A stretch of DNA of 11,425 nt. Origin: Desulfobacterales bacterium. GTDB lineage: Bacteria; Desulfobacterota; Desulfobacteria; Desulfobacterales; C00003060. Below, one piece after another: positions 1-6,784 of the stretch. The stretch spans positions 1-11,425 of the forward strand of contig DAOUTV010000032.1 of NCBI GenBank assembly GCA_030668505.1, in the 5' to 3' direction. The translations under genes and the position numbers were made by a program. Every line of letters starts with the position of its first letter. Positions within the stretch are counted from its first letter, which is position 1. The notes below the pieces were generated by a model. That model did no database searches. It was not told the DNA's origin and worked only from the letters and a program-made list of their open reading frames with translations.

Positions 1-138
1 GACCTTTGCAAAACTGTCATTTTTTCGTGATGCGGTGTCAGGCTTCGAATTTTAATCCTCGAAATACATAATGTATTCCTCCGGTTAAAATTTTTGCCTT
101 CCTTGCCTGACAAAAAAATGTCTCGTTTTTCAAAGGTC
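1..138. repeat. Element A: long imperfect palindrome with central hairpin
   Basis: The ends are inverted copies of GACCTTTG (1-8 and 131-138), each followed inward by an A/T-rich stretch. A nested pair TGTCAGGC (36-43) and GCCTGACA (105-112) lies inside. The exact centre is the palindrome AATACATAATGTATT (63-77), flanked by CCTCG on the left and CCTCCGG on the right. The whole element can fold into one long stem. It lies just downstream of the potassium channel gene and starts at base 1, so its left flank is not visible. Its layout matches elements B and C, which points to a non-autonomous repeat family or a structured RNA. It could also work as a transcription end for the channel operon, although no classical hairpin plus T-run is evident. 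Confidence 0.75.
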
Positions 139-178
139 TCATGCTTTCAGGTTTAACCGGGGCGTTCTCAGCGGCCGG

Positions 179-1027
179 TCAATCTCCTGCATATTCCTGG
201 TATATAAGATGCCCGCAGGACTTGCAATGTGAAGCATCTTTGTCATGGTAACGGAGTCCGCATCCCGGGCATATGATTTCCTTTTTTGACGCCATGTGTA
301 CCCATTCTTTGACAATCCTGCTCACTTGCCAGGGTATGAGAATGATGCCTGAGAGAATCATCAATACAGTGACCCATCTTCCCCCTTCTGACATGGGGGT
401 TATATCCCCGAATCCCACGGTTGTCAGAGCAACAACAGTGAAGTAAAATGCGTCTCCGAAAGTCCTCACATCAGCATTGATGCCGCTCTCGACATAGAAG
501 AAAAGTCCTGAAGAGATGAAGAATATCATGAATATGGTTAAAAAAACCCTTACAACTTTTAGCACCTGCCAGGTGAGACTGCCAAAGAAGAAATCAGGAT
601 CTGCGGTAAATCTCAGGAACCTGAATATTCTAAACACCCTGAAAACTCTTATCAACTTAACGAAATCGAAATGTAGCGTGATACCGAACAGAGGAAGAAT
701 AAGCAGGGAAAGGGTCGGCAATATGGCTATAAGGTCAATGATGCTATATATATCCCTCAGCTGCTTGAACCTGCTCTTTGCGCCATAAAGCCTTGCCGCA
801 TACTCAATGATGAAAAACAGAACAATAATTACCTCCATTTTCCATAGCAACTGCCTCGTTGCTTCGGAAACAGGGTAGGTCTCCATCACCAATATGACGC
901 ATACAAAAAAGTTCAGTATGATAATAAAGATATCAATGGCCTTGCCTAAAGCCGTCTTGCAATCAATGAGGTAAAACTGCAGAGTTTCACGGAAGCCGTC
1001 AGGCATGATCCTATGTCCCTTCGACAT
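179..1027 (-). CDS. Voltage-gated potassium channel with C-terminal zinc ribbon
   Basis: This 282-aa inner-membrane protein has the six-helix Kv/ion-transport layout. S1 is at about 28-48, S2 at 62-80 and S3 at 92-115. S4 (124-139) carries a basic residue at every third position (K124, R127, R130, R133, R136, R139), the classic voltage sensor. The pore helix and filter TTVGFGD sit at 202-208 and the last helix at about 218-236. The tail has two CxxC pairs (C253/C256 and C268/C271), a probable zinc ribbon in the cytoplasm. I chose the ATG at 1027 because AGGAGG lies about 8 bases before it; the reading frame is open from a TTG at 1054, but that would put the ribosome site inside the gene. It follows the HEAT-like gene by 16 bp, so the two are probably co-transcribed. 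The ligand or job of the zinc ribbon is unknown. Confidence 0.93.
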   Translation of the reverse strand: MSKGHRIMPDGFRETLQFYLIDCKTALGKAIDIFIIILNFFVCVILVMETYPVSEATRQLLWKMEVIIVLFFIIEYAARLYGAKSRFKQLRDIYSIIDLIAILPTLSLLILPLFGITLHFDFVKLIRVFRVFRIFRFLRFTADPDFFFGSLTWQVLKVVRVFLTIFMIFFISSGLFFYVESGINADVRTFGDAFYFTVVALTTVGFGDITPMSEGGRWVTVLMILSGIILIPWQVSRIVKEWVHMASKKEIICPGCGLRYHDKDASHCKSCGHLIYQEYAGD

Positions 1028-1043
1028 TCGACGTTTCCTCCTT

Positions 1044-1739
1044 TTAGGCGGCAATAGCTTTAAGGGCCTCTTTGGCCAATGCGCCCAAGGTCACCGTCGT
1101 GAGCCTCCTGTCTCGGTAAAGTTCCATTTTGCTTATGGATTCAACGAGTTCTTTTAGGGCGCTTTGGGCCTCTTTTGCCCTGAGGGAGCCGAGGGTCCAG
1201 CAGATGAGCCCCTTTGAAGCATCCCCTTCCGCGGGCAGGGCTTGAAGCAGGTCAGGGACAGCTTGGACCGTAAGCCCGGGACGTGCCTCGGAGAGTCTCC
1301 CTATACCCCAGTACGCCATCTGCCGAAGCTGCGGGTGTTCTATGTAATTGTTGCCTGAACCGAAGCAGTCGGGGTTCTGTATATAGGAAATGAGCTGCTT
1401 ATGGAATCTTTTTGCCAGGCGTTCGCTTTGCGCCATGACCTCGCCCATGGATTCGGAAATGCCCCACCCGGAATTGGAGGAATTTCTCTGCATGTTCCAC
1501 AGGAACCGGCGCATCACAGCCAAGGCGTCGCGTATGTCATGTTCCGCCATCCGGGGCACGACCACGCCAAAGGCCGTGACAGCGTGCCATTTGATTTCAG
1601 GCGGTTGAAGCAGTAGAGAAAACAGGGGGCCGATTATTTTCCAGGGCGGGATGTCAAGCAGAGACTCAAGCCCCTTCTCCCAGTCAGGGGCCTTGAGAAC
1701 GGCCAGCACCTGCCGCTTGAGCCTGCGAAAGTCCGCCAT
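1044..1739 (-). CDS. HEAT-like helical repeat protein, DVU0298 family
   Basis: This 231-aa protein is soluble and almost wholly alpha-helical, with repeated two-helix units typical of HEAT/armadillo scaffolds. Segments I recall from the DVU0298 family are WHAVTAFGVVVPRMA (about 51-65), a following VMRRFLWNM helix, and GWGISESMGE (91-100). The family is known from sulfate reducers and relatives and has no established function; scaffolds of this kind usually bind proteins. I start it at the ATG at 1739, which has GAGAGG four bases upstream; an upstream TTG in frame at 1766 looks less likely. Its stop is 16 bp before the potassium channel start, whose ribosome site sits in that gap, so the pair is probably an operon. 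There are no signal peptide or membrane segments. The family assignment is from memory of conserved motifs, not a search. Confidence 0.8.
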   Translation of the reverse strand: MADFRRLKRQVLAVLKAPDWEKGLESLLDIPPWKIIGPLFSLLLQPPEIKWHAVTAFGVVVPRMAEHDIRDALAVMRRFLWNMQRNSSNSGWGISESMGEVMAQSERLAKRFHKQLISYIQNPDCFGSGNNYIEHPQLRQMAYWGIGRLSEARPGLTVQAVPDLLQALPAEGDASKGLICWTLGSLRAKEAQSALKELVESISKMELYRDRRLTTVTLGALAKEALKAIAA

Positions 1740-1789
1740 GACGCCTCTCAGGATGTAAAGCAACAAAGGCTCATATCTTAAATATTACC

Positions 1790-1972
1790 TAGTTTCCATC
1801 CATAAATGGCCCTTTTCCGCAATCCCTGCCTGAGGCAGGCAAGTCGGCGTCAATCAGCTGGAGGCTGACAAGACTGCGGAGTTGCTTGTGCGACGTACCT
1901 CGGTACGCCTCCGCGCAACCCCTTGTTTTTCTTGACCTTGCGGAAAACTGCTCATTTCTGAATTGGAAACTA
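1790..1972. repeat. Element B: 183-bp imperfect palindrome with central hairpin
   Basis: The ends are inverted: TAGTTTCCA at 1790-1798 and its complement at 1964-1972, with the match continuing inward through TTTTCCGCAA (1813-1822) and TTGCGGAAAA (1938-1947). The centre is CGTACC-TC-GGTACG (1894-1907), flanked by GTGCGA on the left and CCTCCGCG on the right, as in elements A and C. A separate 15-base palindrome CCTGCCTGAGGCAGG (1825-1839) sits in the left arm only and looks like a small later insertion. Open frames across it are by-products of the palindrome. It lies upstream of the HEAT/potassium-channel operon. No target-site duplication is obvious at its edges. Confidence 0.8.
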
Positions 1973-1978
1973 ACGCTT

Positions 1979-2041
1979 GTGCCCATTGAGTTTTTAAGAT
2001 TCGTGGATGGGCACTACCTCAATTGATTCAAACCCAATTGA
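1979..2041. other. Two adjacent inverted repeats between element B and the MBL gene
   Basis: GTGCCCAT (1979-1986) pairs perfectly with ATGGGCAC (2007-2014) across a 20-base loop. Directly after it, TCAATTG (2019-2025) pairs with CAATTGA (2035-2041) across a 9-base loop. They lie downstream of the UPF0282 gene stop at 2078 and upstream of the HEAT-like operon. They could end transcription of the first or regulate the second. Neither has a T-run, so a simple intrinsic terminator is not supported. Confidence 0.4.
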
Positions 2042-2077
2042 AGTGGTATCTGATATTCATTTTTATCAGCATTTCAG

Positions 2078-3019
2078 TCATTCCCCAATGATGTTTTTTG
2101 ACTTGGCTATATTCTGATAATCGTCAGTAGAAACCTTGCCTTTTGCATAATCGTCATGCCATCCATTCGGGACAGGCATTCTTTTATATAAACCTTCGCG
2201 ATCTGCTTCAAACAATAAACGACGTTTGTGCATAAAGTCAGCAGCACACATAACAGGTTTCCCTGTTTTTGACGATAACCGTTTTAGCCATTCAAGCCCC
2301 TCACGACTTCTCATTAAATGGTGATCAAGAATCACACGGTCAATTGCCCGGCAGAGCCTTTCTGCATTATGCCAGGCCCTTTTAATTTGATCCTCAGATA
2401 ACCGGGACAAATAAATCGGAGGGCCGCCCGCCAATACAATGTCAGGTTTCCAATGGATTATCTCGGAAACCGTCTCGTCATCGAGTAGTTGAATATCAGA
2501 GGCATGAACAAATACTTCGTCTTCTTCAATCCTCGTCATTATGACAGTCTCAAGACCATCATTTGCCTCCCCATGAGGCACCGGCCCAGAAAATGTCATT
2601 GGGCCATCTTTTTTCCCTTCCGCTGAAATCAAGCAGACATGCAAAATAGTAGTAAGAGATGTTGCCCGCCTCTCCTCAGTAGGGGACAAATGGGATGGGT
2701 CCTTGGTCCATATCCTCACGTCAGGGTTCAATCCGATTAGCCTGGTAATATCTAGCTGGTAAGGGTTGGCATCTGCCAGAGGAACATGGTCTCCGTGGAA
2801 ATGGCTCAGTACGATATCCGTAGCCTGACTCCACATATCAAAAATTCTCTTTTGGACTTTTTCGTCTTTAGCAATTTGGATAGGATGGGGGAATAACTTA
2901 TGCCTGACAAAACCTAAAGCAACTCCAGGATCAATCAGTATCTTTCTATCTATAGTTTCTACAAAACAGCAAAGCCCCCTGACGCCCAGGGATTCAGCTC
3001 CAATGATTTCTATGTGCAT
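2078..3019 (-). CDS. MBL-fold metallo-hydrolase, UPF0282 family
   Basis: This 313-aa cytoplasmic protein has the metallo-beta-lactamase fold. Its metal-binding motif HFHGDH is at 73-78. Other likely metal or active-site positions are H149 (PVPHG), H172 with D175 (VHASDI) and H233/H234 (LDHHLMR). The N-terminus, with ESLGVRG at 9-15 and ILIDPGVALG at 27-36, is what I recognise as the UPF0282 signature. That family is best known from archaea and its substrate is not established. The start at 3019 has AAGGGG six bases upstream, and that ribosome site lies inside a hairpin (3027-3053). A TATAAT box lies further upstream. The radical SAM gene lies about 275 bp upstream on the same strand, with element C between. 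An archaeal-type gene in a bacterial context suggests old horizontal transfer, which is inference. Confidence 0.88.
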   Translation of the reverse strand: MHIEIIGAESLGVRGLCCFVETIDRKILIDPGVALGFVRHKLFPHPIQIAKDEKVQKRIFDMWSQATDIVLSHFHGDHVPLADANPYQLDITRLIGLNPDVRIWTKDPSHLSPTEERRATSLTTILHVCLISAEGKKDGPMTFSGPVPHGEANDGLETVIMTRIEEDEVFVHASDIQLLDDETVSEIIHWKPDIVLAGGPPIYLSRLSEDQIKRAWHNAERLCRAIDRVILDHHLMRSREGLEWLKRLSSKTGKPVMCAADFMHKRRLLFEADREGLYKRMPVPNGWHDDYAKGKVSTDDYQNIAKSKNIIGE

Positions 3020-3026
3020 AAACTAC

Positions 3027-3053
3027 CCCTTATTGAGTATCGCTCAATTAGGG
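3027..3053 (-). promoter_or_regulatory. 5'-UTR hairpin or operator covering the ribosome site
   Basis: Read on the minus strand, CCCTAATTGAG, a five-base loop CGATA, and CTCAATAAGGG form an inverted repeat with 10 of 11 positions paired. The right arm contains AAGGG, the main part of the ribosome-binding site of the UPF0282 gene. Folding of the message would therefore hide that site, giving translational control. As DNA the same repeat could instead be a repressor operator just downstream of the promoter. The structure is seen; either role is inferred. Confidence 0.55.
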
Positions 3054-3067
3054 TTAGAAACTGTAAC

Positions 3068-3099
3068 ATTATAGAACGTCAACAAACTTCCCAAGTCAA
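3068..3099 (-). promoter_or_regulatory. Candidate sigma-70 promoter of the UPF0282 gene
   Basis: The minus strand shows a perfect TATAAT at 3073-3068. TTGACT lies at 3099-3094, but 20 bases separate the two boxes, longer than the usual 16-18, so the -35 is doubtful. Transcription would begin near 3061 and run into the hairpin at 3053-3027. The -35-like box is also one of the two AGTCAA copies that border element C. Confidence 0.4.
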
Positions 3100-3285
3100 C
3101 TTAGGGCTCGCGCAAAAATAACTTACCATTTTGGCATCCCAGCTTCAGGCTATCTTTCGCCGATACTCATTCGCAAAGCCCTCGAAATAGCTTGCTATTC
3201 CTGCGGATTTGCTCAATCGGATCGTCCAAATCTAACCCAAATCTGAGCGCCAATTCTGCCAAGTTATTTCTGCGCAAGCCCTTAG
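3100..3285. repeat. Element C: 186-bp imperfect palindrome with central hairpin
   Basis: The two ends are close inverted copies. The left arm has AGGGCTCGCGCAAAAATAAC (3103-3122), and the right arm, read in reverse complement, has AGGGCTTGCGCAGAAATAAC, with CTT following in both. The centre is AATAGC-TT-GCTATT (3186-3199), with CCTCG on its left and CCTGCGG on its right, the same positions as in element A. AGTCAA occurs directly at both edges (3094-3099 and 3284-3289), a possible short target duplication. It separates the radical SAM gene from the UPF0282 promoter. Confidence 0.8.
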
Positions 3286-3294
3286 TCAATAAGG

Positions 3295-4026
3295 TTAACC
3301 GTACGTTTCCGTCAAACTCTGCATGAGGTGATAATCTGCCCCCAGTGAATCCAAGAGGTTCGTGGCATCTTCCCTGAACTTTATCCAGTTCACCGGGTTA
3401 GGCAGTTTACGGTAGTTGAGAATGCCAACTTTCCAATGGCCTGTAACCGGATGAAGCTCTCGTATCAACTCCAAAGCCTGGTCAGGGTCAATGACAGGTT
3501 CCAGGCACACCCATGTTTTAATGCCTCTCCCGTGCGCTTGGTGTATAGCCTTTATCCTATCGGCTATCGGGGGCGCATTTGGTTCCCACTGTGAGGCATC
3601 GGCCTGGTTCGTGAAGGCTACTGAGGTCCCGAACCTGCATCTGTCATAACTCTCCAACAGGTCAAAGTCTCTGGCAGCACGCATTCCGCCCTTTGTCAGA
3701 ATCATAACCCGCAACCTATTATCGATCAGAATCCGGATGGCCTGCCTTGTGGTTCCGAACCGCGTTTCAAGGGGCTGGTAAGGATCTGAGCTGAAGCTGA
3801 CTAATATTTCACTGTCATCCCCTCTGATTCTCCGGGCTTCCCTATCAAGACATCTGAGGACATCTTGCCTGAGTCTGGCATGATTCTCGAAAGATTTCCG
3901 TGTTCGTCTAATTGTCCGGGGACCATAGCAATAAAGGCAGCCATACGCACAGCCGCCATAGTATAATATGACAGAAAGGGGCGCGAACTCATGCGCATCG
4001 CCTGTGGTTTTGTAAATAACTTTCAT
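3295..4026 (-). CDS. Radical SAM protein, SplB-like (COG1533 type)
   Basis: This 243-aa enzyme carries the radical SAM cysteine motif CxxxCxxC at C26, C30 and C33 (GGCAYGCLYCYGP), which binds a 4Fe-4S cluster that cleaves S-adenosylmethionine. Later features fit a (beta/alpha) barrel: SFSSDPYQPLE (about 77-87), LTKGGMRAARDFDLL (109-123), WEPNAPP (about 146-152) and WVCLEPVIDP (about 172-181). These match the COG1533 group that includes spore photoproduct lyase relatives, and the closest pattern I recall is a version common in archaea and delta-proteobacteria. The actual substrate is unknown. It starts 18 bp after the stop of the YIP1-family gene, so the two are likely co-transcribed. The ribosome site AAGGGGG is about 13 bases from the ATG, a little far. 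Confidence 0.88.
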   Translation of the reverse strand: MKVIYKTTGDAHEFAPLSVILYYGGCAYGCLYCYGPRTIRRTRKSFENHARLRQDVLRCLDREARRIRGDDSEILVSFSSDPYQPLETRFGTTRQAIRILIDNRLRVMILTKGGMRAARDFDLLESYDRCRFGTSVAFTNQADASQWEPNAPPIADRIKAIHQAHGRGIKTWVCLEPVIDPDQALELIRELHPVTGHWKVGILNYRKLPNPVNWIKFREDATNLLDSLGADYHLMQSLTETYG

Positions 4027-4044
4027 GGCGTGACTTTTTCCCCC

Positions 4045-4578
4045 TTAGCCTGGTCTTGGGGCACCACCAAAAATAGAAAGGAGTAACATGAGGATTAATG
4101 CTTGAATGATCCAACCGATCACGCAAACACCCACAGCCCGTAATGTGCTCTCATAATCAAGAGCTTGTCTAACCGCAATTATCATTGCTACCAGCATCCA
4201 AATTGAGGCCACTAGAAAAACCACAGGGCCCAGCCCGGGGATGATACTTAGTACTCGGATCAAGCCTGGAGAACTCGAAAAGCCGATAGTGCGAAGCAAT
4301 TCACCATAATCTGCTTTGGTCTGTGGTTCTGGAAGGAACTTCGTGCCAATAAAGTAAGTGACATAGGCCCAGACATACCACCCGACAAGGGCGAGGATAG
4401 TTCCTATCAACATCCCGCCAAGCCCCCCTCTTGCAATGGTTCCGACTCCAGCTGCTATACTGGATAGAACAACAACCCCCATAGCCTGACCCATTGCCCC
4501 CTTGTCAGCTTCAACCTCTTCATACAGATGAACATCTAGCTTGGCAGCCCGAATAATACGATCCAAAAAACTAGTCAT
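4045..4578 (-). CDS. YIP1-family integral membrane protein
   Basis: This 177-aa protein has a short cytoplasmic N-terminus (about 1-28) followed by four to five hydrophobic helices at roughly 31-48, 53-77, 106-121, 122-138 and 148-170. The layout, the small-residue-rich helices and the segment PGLGPVVFLVASIWMLV (114-130) fit bacterial YIP1-domain proteins, whose job is unknown (eukaryotic relatives act in vesicle traffic). I start it at the ATG at 4578, because AGGAGG sits exactly five bases upstream at 4584-4589; an in-frame TTG at 4614 lies before that site and is unlikely. It leads the probable operon with the radical SAM gene 18 bp downstream. No functional link between the two is evident. 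Confidence 0.8.
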   Translation of the reverse strand: MTSFLDRIIRAAKLDVHLYEEVEADKGAMGQAMGVVVLSSIAAGVGTIARGGLGGMLIGTILALVGWYVWAYVTYFIGTKFLPEPQTKADYGELLRTIGFSSSPGLIRVLSIIPGLGPVVFLVASIWMLVAMIIAVRQALDYESTLRAVGVCVIGWIIQALILMLLLSIFGGAPRPG

Positions 4579-4700
4579 TGTAACCTCCTGTGCTGCGTTT
4601 CTGCCTGTTTGCAAAAAAACAAGGTTTGTTGCTATAATCGTGAATTCTTACCCAAAACAGCTTTGAGCTACATCCTCCCCAATCCTTCTATGTCATAGTA

Positions 4701-5288
4701 CTAAAAATAATATCGGATCCCTCCGCTCACTATATTCGACCCTCCTGATATGTCGTCAATGAGCCCGTATATTCCTGAACGATGGTGATTCCGCATAAAA
4801 ACGGACCAGTTGTGCTGATCGGGAACCGAGAACTCCCATTCTAGCATCAGATAATTGAGCATTTTTGAAGTCCAACCAATGTCGTCCACTTCTAACTTAG
4901 GGTCTTCGGTAGCATATGAAATGCCGTCACCTAGTGCAAAAGAAGTATCAATGTACTTATCCCAGGGAAATTTCAACCATCGAAGTATTAAAACAGCGTT
5001 TATCTCCCAATGTTTCTGGTATCCCCAATGTTTTGCTATCTGCCCTTCAGCTTCCAGACGTAAAAGATCTTTATAACCCGTAAGTTTTTTCCCAGCGGAA
5101 ACAACAATAATATTCGAATCTACGAAATCAGTAAAACAAAATCTGGCCACCTCTAGAAATTTTCTTTCAGTGGCCCGCCCCCCGTATAGACTGATGAAAT
5201 ATTTTCCCTCATCTGCAACACACTGAATATTAATATTCATTATCATAAGCACTACAAGAAATATAAAACTGCTCTTTATGTATATCAT
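4701..5288 (-). CDS. Secreted outer-membrane beta-barrel protein, possibly PagL-like
   Basis: The 195-aa product begins with a basic then hydrophobic signal peptide (about 1-25) with a likely cut after CVA. The rest shows alternating amphipathic strands and ends in aromatic RYYF, the terminal phenylalanine that BAM recognises in outer-membrane barrels. Near the end, NHHRSG (167-172) followed by GGSNIVSGG (182-190) recalls the His-x-Ser active site and final strand of lipid A 3-O-deacylase (PagL), a small barrel enzyme that trims lipid A. PagL is usually about 150 residues after processing, similar to this protein. The resemblance is a short motif only, so it may be an unrelated barrel. The start lacks a good ribosome site; a strong AGGAGG lies 60 bp upstream, directly after the preceding gene's stop. 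Confidence 0.72.
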   Translation of the reverse strand: MIYIKSSFIFLVVLMIMNINIQCVADEGKYFISLYGGRATERKFLEVARFCFTDFVDSNIIVVSAGKKLTGYKDLLRLEAEGQIAKHWGYQKHWEINAVLILRWLKFPWDKYIDTSFALGDGISYATEDPKLEVDDIGWTSKMLNYLMLEWEFSVPDQHNWSVFMRNHHRSGIYGLIDDISGGSNIVSGGIRYYF

Positions 5289-5354
5289 TCCGGCGATTGG
5301 CGGGTAACCAGGTATTTACTCTTTGTTCGAAATTTACAACGCTCAATTCCTCCT

Positions 5355-5603
5355 TTAATTTTTCCCTTTAAGCAACTTCTCATATTCAACCCCCGGCCCG
5401 ATACATTGCCATCCTTCCTTCTTCAACTGGGTTCCGGTTGCCTTGAAGTCAACACCTTCCATTTCTTCCAACACATGAGCACGTTGCTGCTCATCGATCC
5501 AAAAAGAAACCGCCTTGCCTGCCTTTGTGAGCAGGATATAGCGGCCGCTTGTATGCCGAAACACGCGCTGATTCTTTAGCTTGTCCATCTTCTCTTCAGT
5601 CAT
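5355..5603 (-). CDS. Conserved small protein of unknown function
   Basis: This 82-aa soluble, highly charged protein matches no family I know. It begins MTEEKMDKLK and ends in a lysine-rich tail (LLKGKN). The middle (about 21-60) looks like a compact beta-rich fold with ILLTKAGKAVSFWIDE, followed by a helix and GWQCIGPGVEYE (64-75). I chose the ATG at 5603 because AAGGAG stands four bases upstream; the frame is open further up but without a start signal. It lies 57 bp after arfB and 66 bp before the beta-barrel gene, all on one strand, so it may share a transcript with either. Confidence 0.7.
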   Translation of the reverse strand: MTEEKMDKLKNQRVFRHTSGRYILLTKAGKAVSFWIDEQQRAHVLEEMEGVDFKATGTQLKKEGWQCIGPGVEYEKLLKGKN

Positions 5604-5660
5604 AAATCTCCTTCCCTTTCCAGCGATGCTTGCCACATTGTCAACCCCCGGCTTTCCTTA

Positions 5661-6116
5661 TCAGCTTTCCCCTTTTGGCACGACCCCATTATTACATTCA
5701 GAAGCAACCACAGTACGGCGCATTCCTTTGATACGGCTGCGATGCCGTTTTGCCGCAAGCTTCCGTTCTTTGGATCCCCTCGTAGGACTCGTTTTGATTC
5801 GGGGCTTGTATTTTTTAGAGGCATTTCTTATGAGGCCAATGAGGCGATTCAGGGCATCTTGTCGATTCCGTTCCTGGGTGCGGAACCGCTTGGCCTCAAT
5901 GATCAGAATGCCATCGTCGTTGACTCTTCTGCCCGCCAGTTGAATCAGACGGGAACGAACGTCATCTGACAGATTGGAGGAATTCCTCACATCAAAGCGA
6001 AGTTGGACTGCTGTTGAGACTTTGTTTACCTTCTGGCCGCCAGGTCCGGAGGCCCGGATAAAATCGAAGGTAATTTCGTTTTCGTCAATGGCAATGGATT
6101 CGGTAACAGAAATCAT
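5661..6116 (-). CDS. arfB: Peptidyl-tRNA hydrolase ArfB (ribosome rescue factor)
   Basis: This 151-aa protein rescues ribosomes stalled on messages without a stop codon: it enters the empty A site and hydrolyses the peptidyl-tRNA. The catalytic GGQ is at 26-28 within RASGPGGQKVNKV, as in class I release factors, and the codon-reading domains of those factors are absent. The C-terminal third is a basic tail (about 101-135, rich in K and R, containing RGSKERKLAAKRHRSRIKG) that in the family lies in the mRNA tunnel. Length and order match ArfB/YaeJ (about 140 residues). The start at 6116 has only a weak ribosome site. It is separate from its neighbours by about 105 bp upstream and 57 bp downstream. 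Confidence 0.93.
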   Translation of the reverse strand: MISVTESIAIDENEITFDFIRASGPGGQKVNKVSTAVQLRFDVRNSSNLSDDVRSRLIQLAGRRVNDDGILIIEAKRFRTQERNRQDALNRLIGLIRNASKKYKPRIKTSPTRGSKERKLAAKRHRSRIKGMRRTVVASECNNGVVPKGES

Positions 6117-6220
6117 GACGATGAACTACTCTCACCCCTGAGGAGAGGCCTTCTACTGCTTCTCTTTTCTATTTCAGATCATAAAAAAACTGGAAAAGTG
6201 TAGAATGTACCCAAAGTCCC

Positions 6221-6784
6221 CTAAGGGGCCTTGTTGGCCTTTAAGGAGGCCTTGAGCCTTTTCCGCTTTAAGTGCCATCGCCTTGTTGCCAAAAAGGCAC
6301 TTGACCACACCAGGAAACCTGCATCGTCTATTCTTCCTATCATCAAATCCGGCACAAAAAAATAGACGACTGCACCACATAGAAAGCCCAGTCCCAAGGC
6401 TGTGTCATACCGCATCCAGGTAAAAATCCGGAAAAAGACTAGAAACAGGAAGGTCCAAAAAAGGTATAGAGTTGCCGTGCCCAGGAGGCGGTACCTGATC
6501 GGAATGCTCTCTGAAATTTCCAACACAAAGGATCTCAGTCTATTCTTTGGTTTTTGAAAGCGCAGCGGGGCCACCTGTCCTATGGTCATCTTTTCATCGA
6601 TATGGACTCCAGCCGGTATGAGAAAGTCAAGGGTTATGGGAGAACCTTGTCTGTGCAGGGTGTCGTTTGTCGTACGAAAGGGGAGAGAAAGTGCCTTCTG
6701 GCACGCAATGTAGATGGTTCCCAAGCCAATGAAAAGACAAAAAAACGACACCATTACCCGCAAAATCTTGCCACGCAAAGTCAT
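6221..6784 (-). CDS. Small integral membrane protein of unknown function
   Basis: This 187-aa protein has one N-terminal helix (about 8-29), a polar, probably periplasmic segment (30-98) and two or three further helices at 101-122, 128-147 and possibly 154-168. It finishes in a very basic tail (RRWHLKRKRLKASLKANK) expected to face the cytoplasm. I recognise no family. The start at 6784 has AGGTGG six bases upstream. Its ATG overlaps the TGA of a preceding frame (ATGA), which suggests translational coupling to an upstream gene that is now cut off by element D. The gap to arfB is about 105 bp, so the two may be separate units. Confidence 0.72.
   Translation of the reverse strand: MTLRGKILRVMVSFFCLFIGLGTIYIACQKALSLPFRTTNDTLHRQGSPITLDFLIPAGVHIDEKMTIGQVAPLRFQKPKNRLRSFVLEISESIPIRYRLLGTATLYLFWTFLFLVFFRIFTWMRYDTALGLGFLCGAVVYFFVPDLMIGRIDDAGFLVWSSAFLATRRWHLKRKRLKASLKANKAP

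Noticed and set aside
1789..1986. 65-codon frame on the minus strand
   Set aside because: It is a translation of element B, whose inverted arms explain the openness; no ribosome site and no protein-like pattern.
4701..5288. Lipoprotein call for the beta-barrel gene because of a cysteine near the signal end
   Set aside because: The residues before the cysteine do not form a lipobox, and the terminal phenylalanine fits a barrel better.
6218..6228. CCCCTAAGGGG palindrome at the membrane-protein stop as a terminator
   Set aside because: The loop would be too short and no T-run follows directly.
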